Source: Eubacterium sp. (GTDB lineage Bacteria; Bacillota; Clostridia; Lachnospirales; Lachnospiraceae). Taken from it: a DNA stretch of 64,000 nucleotides. The number at the start of each line of letters is the position of its first letter. The first letter of the stretch is position 1. The stretch is from assembly GCA_017437905.1 (NCBI GenBank), contig JAFRWY010000066.1:1-64000 (forward strand), given 5' to 3'. The notes under the pieces are model-generated. The model was not told where the DNA came from. It saw nothing but the letters and a program-made list of their open reading frames with translations, and searched no databases. Below are positions 44,446 through 52,407 of this stretch, piece after piece. The position numbers and the translations under genes were made by a program.

Positions 44446-45843
44446 TTAAAATATCGTTTTTCTCCGGATGATCCGGATCAGTTCAAATGCTCCGATTGCC
44501 ACAGCCATACCCCATCTTGGGACAGCCCATGATTCAAGATAATAATAAGCAAGCACGCCCAAAGTCAGACAAACCGTACCGAAGATCAGATACTGCCACT
44601 TCAGTCCCGCCTTCAGTTTCAGGATCCAACGGACACATACGTAATGGAACAGTGCAAGCATTCCGTATGCGATGGTTGTTGCGATCGCCGCACCGTACAT
44701 GCCGAAGCGGTCGATCATCAGGTAGTTCAGTCCCACATTGATGAATGCAGCCATTGCGGATCCTACAGCGACCAGAACCGTCTTCCTGTAGAAGAATTCC
44801 GCATTTACGTAAAACATGTAAACAAAGATGCAGAAAATGGCTATCACAAAAACAGGAACCAGATTCCGTCCCTCCGAATAACTGTCATCCGCCATAAGAT
44901 AACCCACTTCTCTCGAAACCAGCAGAAATCCTACAGTCAGAACCGAGAAGAGTTCAACGTAATTTCTCGTCTTCTTCCGGAGGGATTCATCATTTTTCTC
45001 ACTCAGATCATCATAGTAGAACGGACACCAGGAATTGTTCAGGGCCAGAAGCACCACGTTCAGCACCGATGCAAGGGAGAAGAACAGACTGTAGATACCG
45101 ATATCTCCATCCGGCTGATCCATCCAGCGCATCATTACGCGGTCCGACTGGTTCAGTACATTTCTTGCAAGTTCATGAAAAATGATGGGCAGACCTACCG
45201 TAACCGCAAACCGGATATGTTCCCTGTTCCACCCGGCCGGATGCCGGATCAGAAGAAACAGACTGATGGCAGCGGCTATACAGACATAAGGGATCATCTC
45301 TCCGCCGAACTTACCGATATACCGTTCCGACGGTTCAAACAGGAACACACCCAGCAGGGAAAGCGTAACCGTGGATCCCACAAGGATCAGGGAAAGGATC
45401 ACATTTCTTCCTGCTTTTTTCTCATAGATGAGGCAGGTCTGGGTAAATGTTACAACCGTTCTTCCAAGTGCCATCAGAAGGATCGAAAGCATAAGGAGCG
45501 GGGAGTATCCCCAGATTCCCGGGAAGATCCGGGAGATCCCGAACAAAACAACCGTGGAGACCGCTCCGAATCCGAGGATCAGCTTCAGTACATTTGTCCG
45601 GAATTCGGTGTAATCCACCTGAAACCGGTATCGTCCCGTACCGACCGTTGAACTGACACCTAAATCCATAACCCCCGCAAAAAGAATAACCCAGGAAAAG
45701 ATGACAGAGTATAAACCATACTGATCCTTTCCCATCACTCGTGTAAACACGGGGATCGTCAGGAATGTGATCCCCTGCACCAGAAAAGTACTGATCACAT
45801 TATATGCAGTTGTTTTATTGATGCTGATATTCGTACTGTTCAT
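44446..45843 (-). CDS. Polysaccharide flippase (Wzx-like, MATE/MOP superfamily)
   Basis: 465 residues with 12 to 14 predicted membrane segments. It begins NKTTAYNVISTFLVQGITFLTIPVFTRVMG, the typical start of O-antigen/teichuronic flippases (quoted part: TFLTIPVFTRVMG), followed by DQYGLYSVIFSW. Wzx-like proteins move undecaprenyl-linked oligosaccharide to the outer face. Its place between a GT2 and pseB shows that the nonulosonic acid is built into a lipid-linked glycan. No Wzy polymerase was recognised in the window; the plus-strand membrane gene may instead act on the outer side. Confidence 0.88.
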   Translation of the reverse strand: MNSTNISINKTTAYNVISTFLVQGITFLTIPVFTRVMGKDQYGLYSVIFSWVILFAGVMDLGVSSTVGTGRYRFQVDYTEFRTNVLKLILGFGAVSTVVLFGISRIFPGIWGYSPLLMLSILLMALGRTVVTFTQTCLIYEKKAGRNVILSLILVGSTVTLSLLGVFLFEPSERYIGKFGGEMIPYVCIAAAISLFLLIRHPAGWNREHIRFAVTVGLPIIFHELARNVLNQSDRVMMRWMDQPDGDIGIYSLFFSLASVLNVVLLALNNSWCPFYYDDLSEKNDESLRKKTRNYVELFSVLTVGFLLVSREVGYLMADDSYSEGRNLVPVFVIAIFCIFVYMFYVNAEFFYRKTVLVAVGSAMAAFINVGLNYLMIDRFGMYGAAIATTIAYGMLALFHYVCVRWILKLKAGLKWQYLIFGTVCLTLGVLAYYYLESWAVPRWGMAVAIGAFELIRIIRRKTIF

Positions 45844-45874
45844 CGGATCGATATGTAATATACCCCGGCTTTGC

Positions 45875-46882
45875 TCATTCGGATTGTTTCACCTTTTCTT
45901 CTGAATCGGCTTTATTCTCCTGCATCCCTTTCTTACTATGATCAAAGTTGATCCTCTCCTCTTCTACCACCAGTGGCCGGTTCATCACCCTCCGGTTGAT
46001 GCTCATGATGTATTCACCCATGAGCCCCATAAAGAACAGAAGGATCGAGCCGATGAAGAAGATGCCGATCAGAAGCGGTGCCGTTCCGGCATCGAAACGA
46101 TCCCAGTAACAGAGTTTCAGAATAAGATAGACCATACCGATCAGGAAACTGCCGAAAGCCAGGAACATTCCCATAAAGGTTGCGATCCTGAGACCGGACT
46201 TCGTATAGGATGTAAAACTCAGCATGGCTGCATCGTACAGCGTAAAGAAGTTGTTGTGTGTCTTACCTGCACGCCTCTTCGGCTGCACATATTCGATCTC
46301 CTTCCGTTTATATCCGAGTTCCGCGACGATCCCGCGAAGGAATGGCGTCGGATCATTCAGATCCCGAAGGACTTCGATAAAGTCACGGTCATACAGACCG
46401 GAGCCCGTAAAATGCTCTATGATCTCCACCTGGGACATTTTCTTCAACATTTTGTAATAAATGGTCCGGAACTTCCGCATGAAGAAGCCTTCCTTCGACT
46501 TGCTCTTGATTCCTATCACGATCTTATAACCATCTTCCCAGGCTTCCAGATACTGTGGGATCAGTTCCAGCGGATCCTGGAAATCACAGACCATACTGAT
46601 CACACAGTCTCCTGTAGTCTGCAGCATTCCGTAATACGGGGAGTTAAACTGTCCGAAATTCTTTGCATTAAAAATAGCCTTTACGTTCGGATTCTGTTTG
46701 CAGATCTGCCGAAGTAAAGGACGCGTATTATCCTTGGAGTCGTTGTCAATAAAAAGAAGCTCATAGTCATACTGCGGAAGCTGCTTTTCAAACAGTTCGG
46801 AAACCGCGTTGGCCATGGGGACAACATTTTCTTCTTCATTGTAGCACGGTATTAATACACTGACTTTTTTCCGTTCTTCCAT
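45875..46882 (-). CDS. GT2 glycosyltransferase with two C-terminal membrane helices (DPM1/GtrB-like)
   Basis: 335 residues from the ATG at 46882, preceded by GAGAGG. The GT-A nucleotide fold is VSVLIPCYNEEENVVPMANAV, then LLFIDNDSKDNT and VCDFQDPLELIP; LRGIVAELGYKR and RRAGKTHNN are typical of polyprenyl-phosphate transferases. Two membrane helices follow (near 232-255 and 267-290). It probably loads a sugar on undecaprenyl phosphate. It is the first gene of the pse operon, 100 bases from a near-consensus promoter. Confidence 0.9.
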   Translation of the reverse strand: MEERKKVSVLIPCYNEEENVVPMANAVSELFEKQLPQYDYELLFIDNDSKDNTRPLLRQICKQNPNVKAIFNAKNFGQFNSPYYGMLQTTGDCVISMVCDFQDPLELIPQYLEAWEDGYKIVIGIKSKSKEGFFMRKFRTIYYKMLKKMSQVEIIEHFTGSGLYDRDFIEVLRDLNDPTPFLRGIVAELGYKRKEIEYVQPKRRAGKTHNNFFTLYDAAMLSFTSYTKSGLRIATFMGMFLAFGSFLIGMVYLILKLCYWDRFDAGTAPLLIGIFFIGSILLFFMGLMGEYIMSINRRVMNRPLVVEEERINFDHSKKGMQENKADSEEKVKQSE

Positions 46883-46981
46883 CTTTCCTCTCAGTACCTC
46901 ATCCGGGCCTGTCACAGATACACAAAAACCGGCCCGGTGATCAGACGAACCCGCGAATGAACACACTACTCCTAAATTATT

Positions 46982-47010
46982 ATTATACCTAAAACAGGCC
47001 GTTTCTTCAA
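46982..47010 (-). promoter_or_regulatory. Strong promoter of the pse glycan operon
   Basis: On the minus strand TTGAAG (47005-47010) and perfect TATAAT (46982-46987) are 17 bases apart. It lies in the gap between the SDR gene and the GT2 gene, so the run of genes down to 35538 can be transcribed without the ThDP/aldolase/SDR cassette. The leader of about 95 bases is unstructured to the eye. Confidence 0.8.
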
Positions 47011-47033
47011 GTCTGTCCGAGATTCTTCACAGT

Positions 47034-48005
47034 TTATGACCGGTCCAGCATAGCCCGGATACCGGTCTCAAAATCAACCTTCGGAAGAAATCCGGTATCC
47101 TCCGTCAACTCCGTCAGATCCGCCACCAGATGCATCACCTGTTTCTCATTGTATGGTCGTTTTCCGAAGCCGATCTCCTTCGTATATTCCGTGATCTTCG
47201 CGATGGTTTCAATATACCAGCGAAGAGGATGTGCCTCACCGCTGCCGATCACATAGGTCTTCCCGTGGATCCCCTTCTCTCCCGCCAGCAGCAGTGCTCT
47301 TGCAGCATCTTCGGAATAGATATAATCCCAGATCTGTTCACAGGGAGTAAACTCCGTATCTTCGTTATTCCTCATACGTGAGACTGCTGTACTGATCAGT
47401 GTCTCTGACCGGTCATACGGTCCGTAAACGCTGAGGATCCGCGTCCAGATGTGTCTCATCCCTTCCTGCTCCGCAAATTGTCTGGTGAGATATCCTGCGC
47501 AGAGTTTTGCCGATCCGTATCCTGTCTCCGGATTCACGGGGGTATCGGAACGAAGACGAACCTCGCCTACCCGTCCGTACTCAGCCTGGGATCCGGTTCC
47601 GACGAACACCTGACAACCCAGCTGCTTCGCGAACTTTGCGGCTTCCATGGCAGCACGGACATTCTGAAACTGCAGGAAAATGTCGTCCCTCCCGGCTCCG
47701 AAGGGCGCTTCCCATGCCATATGGAAGAACATATCAAGCGTTTTTTCCCCTTCTTTTTTCTGATCTCCCGAAGGCCAGGCGATTCCCTGACACTCCATTT
47801 CACTCATGGCATTTCGATACTCCGAAAGATCCAGCCGCAGTACCCGGCAGTGATCCATATTCAATAATTCATCCGCCCTTTTGGAGCTGCGGTGGATGAC
47901 AGCCAGCACCTCATATCCGCAGCGGATCGATTCGCTGATCAGTGCACGTCCGATGGCGCCGGTTGCACCGGTGATCACGATTCTTCCCTTCTTTCCTGAT
48001 TCCAT
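47034..48005 (-). CDS. NAD(P)-dependent epimerase/dehydratase (extended SDR)
   Basis: 323 residues. Nucleotide motif VITGATGAIGRALI, then FFHMAWEAPFG, the catalytic-type YGSAKLCAGYLTRQF (Tyr-x-x-x-Lys) with the Thr/Ser in FVGTGSQAEYG, and RILSVYGPYDR. It looks like sugar-nucleotide epimerases or reductases of cell-surface sugar pathways. AAGGAG lies 5 bases before the ATG. It follows the ThDP enzyme by 60 bases and precedes the pse promoter. Substrate unknown; a reductase acting on a branched keto sugar is one option. Confidence 0.85.
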   Translation of the reverse strand: MESGKKGRIVITGATGAIGRALISESIRCGYEVLAVIHRSSKRADELLNMDHCRVLRLDLSEYRNAMSEMECQGIAWPSGDQKKEGEKTLDMFFHMAWEAPFGAGRDDIFLQFQNVRAAMEAAKFAKQLGCQVFVGTGSQAEYGRVGEVRLRSDTPVNPETGYGSAKLCAGYLTRQFAEQEGMRHIWTRILSVYGPYDRSETLISTAVSRMRNNEDTEFTPCEQIWDYIYSEDAARALLLAGEKGIHGKTYVIGSGEAHPLRWYIETIAKITEYTKEIGFGKRPYNEKQVMHLVADLTELTEDTGFLPKVDFETGIRAMLDRS

Positions 48006-48065
48006 ATGATCTCCTTCTTAAAGATTCTTTGCACGTCCCGGCTTCGCCGGTCCGGACCAGGAACG

Positions 48066-49943
48066 CTATGCTTTATACCGTATACTCTCGTACTCCTCCC
48101 GGGAAAGGAATGGAGCCATATCATCCAGAGACGGAGATACGATCCGACCATCCGGAAGGATTCTGGAGGACGACTTCGGTTCAAAATTCTGTTCCGGATC
48201 CAGGATTACCTCACAGAGACAGGCATCCGGTCCCTCCAGTGCCCTGCCGAGATCCGCATCAAAAGCCTCTCCCGCTTCCAGTCTGCAGTAACCGATCCCA
48301 AACGCTTTCGCAAGCATCTCAAAATCCGGGAATCCCACTCCGCTCTCTGCATCGATCCCGATAAACGGCGGTTGGAAGAGATTCCTCTGGGTCTGCCGGA
48401 TCGACAGATACCCATTATTGTTCAATACGAAGATCTTCAGGTTCAACCGGTTCTTGGCCACGGTAGCCAGTTCCTGAAGATTCATCATGATGCTTCCGTC
48501 CCCGTCGATACAGATAGTCCGTCGGCTGTTATCCGAAACTGCAACACCCACTGCCGCCGGGAATCCGTAACCCATGGCCGCACAGCCGGAATTTGTAAAC
48601 AGTCGCTGCCCCTGCTTTACCTTCGCCGCCTGGAAGGTCACCACGCAGGCACTTCCGTTTCCGCAAATGATCCGGTCCTCCGGTGTGAGGCGGTCAAACA
48701 GCCGGTCGATAAATACATAGGGATTGATAACACCACCCTCCGCCGTACCGGAAGCATCCGGATACTCCGGCCGGGTGGCAGGAAACCGTTCCAGAAGATT
48801 CCGGCACCATTTCCGCCAGGATTCATGCATTTCCGGCGTCTGATAGTCCTGATCAAGCATCTCTGCCAGGAAGCACTTTACATCCCCATGCACCGGAAGA
48901 TCCACCTTCACGGTAGGCTTACGGAGTTCCTTTTCGTCGATATCCACGACGATCTTATATGCATTTTTCGCAAAATCAAAATGGTTATATCCGATCATCC
49001 GGATGTTCATCCGGCAGCCCAGACTGATCAGAAGATCACAGTTCTGTACCGCGAAATTCCCCGAGCGGATGCCCACGGTTCCCGGCATTCCGACATAATA
49101 CGGATTGTCATAGGCGATCGTATCATTTGCATTCCAGGCGGTAACCACGGGGATTTTGTATCTTGAAACAAACTGAAGGAATTCTTCTTCGGCATCCCCG
49201 AGTCGGATGCCGGTTCCCGCCAGAATAAGAGGTGCCTTGGCTGCATGGATTCGATCTATGATTTCACGTATCATTCTTTCGTCGACAGGTTTCTTCGCCT
49301 CCGGCGACGATTGCTCTCTCGCAATGTCATCCTGAGGAGTTCCCGGCAACGAAGGATCTCTTTCCGTGTCATCCCTCTCTTCACCAAAATGAACCAGTTC
49401 CTCCGTCTCCACATATGCGCCCTGCACATCCAGAGGGATATCCAGCCATACAGGCCCTCCACGGCCGTTCTGCGCCTCATACCATGCCTTTTCCAGATGA
49501 TATGCAATCTCCTTCGGTTCCGTCACCATAACGGCATATTTCGTCATATTTCGTACGGAATCGATGATCTGGAATTCCTGATCCCCCAGCTGCCGGAGTC
49601 CCAGTTCCGGGCAGGACCAGGTGGTGGTCTCCCGCTTCACCTGTCCGGACACCACGAACATGGGGATCGAATCCACCCAGCCACCCATCACGCCCGTAAT
49701 GGCATTGGTTCCACCCGGCCCGCTGGTCACACATACAAGCGCGATCTTCCCTGTCATTCGTGTGTATCCTTCTGCGGCAATGGCACAGGCCTGTTCATGA
49801 TGATTAAATATACAGTGCATCCCTTCCTGATGACCTATCGCATCATCCAGATGCATGGCTCCTCCGCCCGTTACCATGAAACAATCGGTAACGCCGTGGG
49901 CGATGAAGAACTCTGAAATATATTTTGCAACCTTGATTTTCAT
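48066..49943 (-). CDS. ThDP-dependent enzyme, acetolactate synthase-like, in a glycan locus
   Basis: 625 residues. The pyrimidine domain has the catalytic Glu50 in FNHHEQACAIAAEGYTR; the diphosphate domain has GDGSIMMNLQEL...LNNN (about 477-506) binding Mg-ThDP. The fold is that of AHAS large subunits, yet no ilvN small subunit or other branched-chain amino acid gene is nearby, and the setting is sugar metabolism. Relatives such as YerE attach a two-carbon branch from pyruvate to a keto sugar. Between the first and second domains, about residues 188-222 (rich in Asp, Glu, Pro) are encoded by a copy of the dispersed repeat, in frame. The frame stays open, so the gene looks functional. Confidence 0.82.
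   Translation of the reverse strand: MKIKVAKYISEFFIAHGVTDCFMVTGGGAMHLDDAIGHQEGMHCIFNHHEQACAIAAEGYTRMTGKIALVCVTSGPGGTNAITGVMGGWVDSIPMFVVSGQVKRETTTWSCPELGLRQLGDQEFQIIDSVRNMTKYAVMVTEPKEIAYHLEKAWYEAQNGRGGPVWLDIPLDVQGAYVETEELVHFGEERDDTERDPSLPGTPQDDIAREQSSPEAKKPVDERMIREIIDRIHAAKAPLILAGTGIRLGDAEEEFLQFVSRYKIPVVTAWNANDTIAYDNPYYVGMPGTVGIRSGNFAVQNCDLLISLGCRMNIRMIGYNHFDFAKNAYKIVVDIDEKELRKPTVKVDLPVHGDVKCFLAEMLDQDYQTPEMHESWRKWCRNLLERFPATRPEYPDASGTAEGGVINPYVFIDRLFDRLTPEDRIICGNGSACVVTFQAAKVKQGQRLFTNSGCAAMGYGFPAAVGVAVSDNSRRTICIDGDGSIMMNLQELATVAKNRLNLKIFVLNNNGYLSIRQTQRNLFQPPFIGIDAESGVGFPDFEMLAKAFGIGYCRLEAGEAFDADLGRALEGPDACLCEVILDPEQNFEPKSSSRILPDGRIVSPSLDDMAPFLSREEYESIRYKA
49320..49375. repeat. Dispersed repeat copy inside the ThDP enzyme gene
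   Basis: The plus strand reads TGTCATCCTGAGGAGTTCCC then ACGAAGGATC and ends near GTGTCATCC. This matches the repeat copies between ireB and ruvX and before dxr. It lies in frame and codes for a linker containing DDTERDPSLPGTPQDD. Confidence 0.75.
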
Positions 49944-49982
49944 TGATGATTCCTCATATAGTTTTTAGACTCTTCGTATTTT

Positions 49983-50098
49983 AGATTCTTCGCTTCGCTC
50001 AGAACGATAACCGCCTGTCACGGTGAGGCCAAAGGCCGAAGAATCCCCTCTCTCCGTTACGGGGTCCTTCACTCCCTTCGGTCATTCAGGATGACATG
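49983..50098. repeat. Dispersed repeat copy between the aldolase and ThDP genes
   Basis: It opens AGATTCTTCGCTTCGCTCAG, has a GAGGCCAAAGGCCGAAGAATC part in the middle and closes with TCATTCAGGATGACATG. Almost the whole 142-base gap is repeat. The last residues (NMSS) and the stop codon of the aldolase come from its edge. Confidence 0.8.
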
Positions 50099-51693
50099 TT
50101 GTACGCCGATGGTGTCAGGAATCTCACCTCCGCCCGATCCCTGATCGAAGCAAAAAACGAAATGGCATACTGATTCAGCGCCTCCGCCTTCTCCTTCAGG
50201 AAGCTGTACGCCTTGGCCACATCGAAATAGTTCACATTGTCCGGCGAATAACCGTCCAGTCCCGCAAGCGTTATGCGGTCACAGCCGCAGTGAAGCAGCG
50301 TCCGGATCAGCATACACATGGAATTGTCCGGGAATACAGCCTCCTCGTCTATGATCCGGGAATAATTCACCACATAATCAAACTCCCGGGCGCTCCGCTT
50401 CAGATTGGAAGATGCGATAAGCCGGATGTCCGCATTTTCCTCTGCGTGCATCTGAGTCGCAGACTGCAGATATCTGGATGCATTTGTGATAAACATAAAA
50501 TCCGGGTGAGTGACCGCCGGGATATAATTGATCGAAATGACCACCGGATGCTTCTCCCCGATATATTCCCGGATCCGGTCCGCATGGGTACTGATGGTAG
50601 CTCCCGGCCCGATGATCAGCACCTCCCGGCCGCCGATATCCTCCCGGAGCCGTGCCAGATCCGCCGTATCATCACACTCTTCCTTCTGATAATCCAGATA
50701 GAGCTGCTCGACCAGCTTCATATTCTTCTCCAGCTTCTGATCCTCCGGAATCTTCTGAAGGATCTCATTAACTGCCGTTATAGACAGGGTCCTTTTATTC
50801 ATAAGGTGCGACACATAATTCGGATGTACCTTGTTCGATGCCGCGATGTAGTAGAACAGCTGATAGCCCCAGGGAGATTTCTGCTGAAAATCCAGGATGC
50901 TGGAGGTGATGGCCTCCTGCATTTCCGTCACCACATAATTCTTCCCGAAATGCTCATTCATATACATGGCGATCAGTTCGAGAGGCGCATTTCCCGCGCT
51001 CTTTCCCATGCCGTAGAGAGTTCCGTCCACCAGCAAATCCCGCTCCGTCGGATAATCCAGGACCGTGATCGCATTGATATAACCAAGCTGGAAATTGTTA
51101 TGCGCATGGAAGCCCAGGATGATCTCCTTCGATAGCTCCGCATCCAGGATCTTCAGGATGTGGGTCAGTTCCGTCGGGTTCAGCAGGCCGTAGGTGTCCA
51201 CCATGGATACCGCGTAAGGATGAATGGCATTTGCAAGCTTTGCCACATCCCGGAGCTCGTCATCCGTGTAACTGGACACGGAAACCAGCTGTACGAAGAC
51301 CTTATATCCAAGTTCCACCACCTGCCGGCAGAAATCGATGGCCGGAACGCGCTTATCCTTCTTGAAAATAACACGGATCCCGTCCAGATAGGACTCCTCG
51401 CAGGGCTGCACATTTTTTATATCACATGTCCCAAAATCGATCATCCCCACGACCATGGTGTTCTTCCGGTCCAGGCGGCCGTAAATCTTCTCCACACAGT
51501 CCGTGGAGGGCATGATGCTCCGATTCAGGTCGAACACTCTTCTGTCGTCCAGGAAGCCGATCTCGATCACATCCGTCCCTGAACTCACCACCCGGTCAAA
51601 GATATTCACCATATTGTCATGACCGAACTCCCAGTCATTCAGATACCCTCCGTCCCGAAGGGTACAGTCCAGCAAATATTTTCTACTCCCCAT
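50086..51693 (-). CDS. HMG-CoA lyase-like (DmpG-type) aldolase with extra C-terminal domain
   Basis: 535 residues from the ATG at 51693 (GAGGG 7 bases upstream); an ATG at 51723 is also possible. The N-terminal ~290 residues form the HMGL-like TIM barrel: LLDCTLRDGGYLNDWEFG with the metal Asp and catalytic Arg, ILGFHAHNNFQLGYINAI with the metal His pair, and LVDGTLYGMGKSAGNAPLEL. This type cleaves or joins oxo-acids such as 4-hydroxy-2-oxo acids. From about residue 350 a Rossmann-like domain follows (GREVLIIGPGATISTHADRI), unlike classical aldolases, and may bind a nucleotide or sugar. It neighbours the ThDP enzyme and a HAD phosphatase. Substrate unknown. Confidence 0.82.
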   Translation of the reverse strand: MGSRKYLLDCTLRDGGYLNDWEFGHDNMVNIFDRVVSSGTDVIEIGFLDDRRVFDLNRSIMPSTDCVEKIYGRLDRKNTMVVGMIDFGTCDIKNVQPCEESYLDGIRVIFKKDKRVPAIDFCRQVVELGYKVFVQLVSVSSYTDDELRDVAKLANAIHPYAVSMVDTYGLLNPTELTHILKILDAELSKEIILGFHAHNNFQLGYINAITVLDYPTERDLLVDGTLYGMGKSAGNAPLELIAMYMNEHFGKNYVVTEMQEAITSSILDFQQKSPWGYQLFYYIAASNKVHPNYVSHLMNKRTLSITAVNEILQKIPEDQKLEKNMKLVEQLYLDYQKEECDDTADLARLREDIGGREVLIIGPGATISTHADRIREYIGEKHPVVISINYIPAVTHPDFMFITNASRYLQSATQMHAEENADIRLIASSNLKRSAREFDYVVNYSRIIDEEAVFPDNSMCMLIRTLLHCGCDRITLAGLDGYSPDNVNYFDVAKAYSFLKEKAEALNQYAISFFASIRDRAEVRFLTPSAYNMSS

Positions 51694-51723
51694 AGTCATT
51701 CCCTCTTTTTCGTATCTTCCCAT

Positions 51724-52398
51724 TTACTCCTTGTCCAAGGCCGCAGACTGAAGAATCCCAAGGATTTCCGCAATCTCCTTCGGAGTATTTGCCACACCAA
51801 TGTGCGGATACTCCGCCACGTCCTCTGCCGTTACAAATCCAAATCCGTAGGTAACCCCCAGGAACGCCACGCCCGCATCCCTTGCCCCAACTGCATCGGT
51901 GTAGGCATCGCCGACCATCACCGCTTCCTCCGGCGTGACACCAAGATCCTTCAGGGTCAGCTGCAGCACCTCAGCCTTGGACAGTTTCCCCTCCGGATCC
52001 TGTCCGTGGATCACATGGAAATGCTGTGCCAGGCCTTTATCCTCCAGCAGCATTTTCGCCTGATCCTCACGCTTATAGGTACATACCCCCAGGAGATAAC
52101 CCTCCTCACGAAGTTCTTGCAACAACTCCTCTAATCCATCATAGTGTGCCGCAAAGAAAAGGTCGCCCTCCTTATAATGATTGCGGAAGGTATGCATGGC
52201 CACCTTTGCTTCTTCCCCGGTGATCCCGTACAGTTCCTGCATCCTGTGATGGATCGGGGGACCGATAAAGGTCCGGAGCGTCTCCTCCGGAAGTTCCTTA
52301 TACCCCAGAATTTCAATCGTATATCTCACCGACCGGATGACACCCTCCGACGTATCCAGAAGGGTTCCGTCCAGATCGAATATTACTGCCTTTACCAT
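51724..52398 (-). CDS. HAD family hydrolase, phosphoglycolate phosphatase-like
   Basis: 224 residues. HAD motif I VIFDLDGTLLDT, motif II near LLGVCTYKRED (Thr), motif III Lys in GKLSKAEVLQ, and motif IV VMVGDAYTDAVGARDAG are present; the cap is a C1 helical type between I and II. It removes phosphate from a small metabolite, which could be phosphoglycolate, pyrophosphate or a sugar phosphate. It lies 9 bases after polC and its stop abuts the open frame of the aldolase, so all are co-oriented. Its link to the sugar cassette is not proven. Confidence 0.9.
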   Translation of the reverse strand: MVKAVIFDLDGTLLDTSEGVIRSVRYTIEILGYKELPEETLRTFIGPPIHHRMQELYGITGEEAKVAMHTFRNHYKEGDLFFAAHYDGLEELLQELREEGYLLGVCTYKREDQAKMLLEDKGLAQHFHVIHGQDPEGKLSKAEVLQLTLKDLGVTPEEAVMVGDAYTDAVGARDAGVAFLGVTYGFGFVTAEDVAEYPHIGVANTPKEIAEILGILQSAALDKE

Positions 52399-52407
52399 TA
52401 TTTCTCC

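Noticed and set aside
48066..49943. Calling the ThDP enzyme acetolactate synthase IlvB
   Set aside because: No ilvN, ilvC or ilvD nearby, the flanking genes are sugar genes, and the linker differs; the catalytic fold alone does not fix the substrate.
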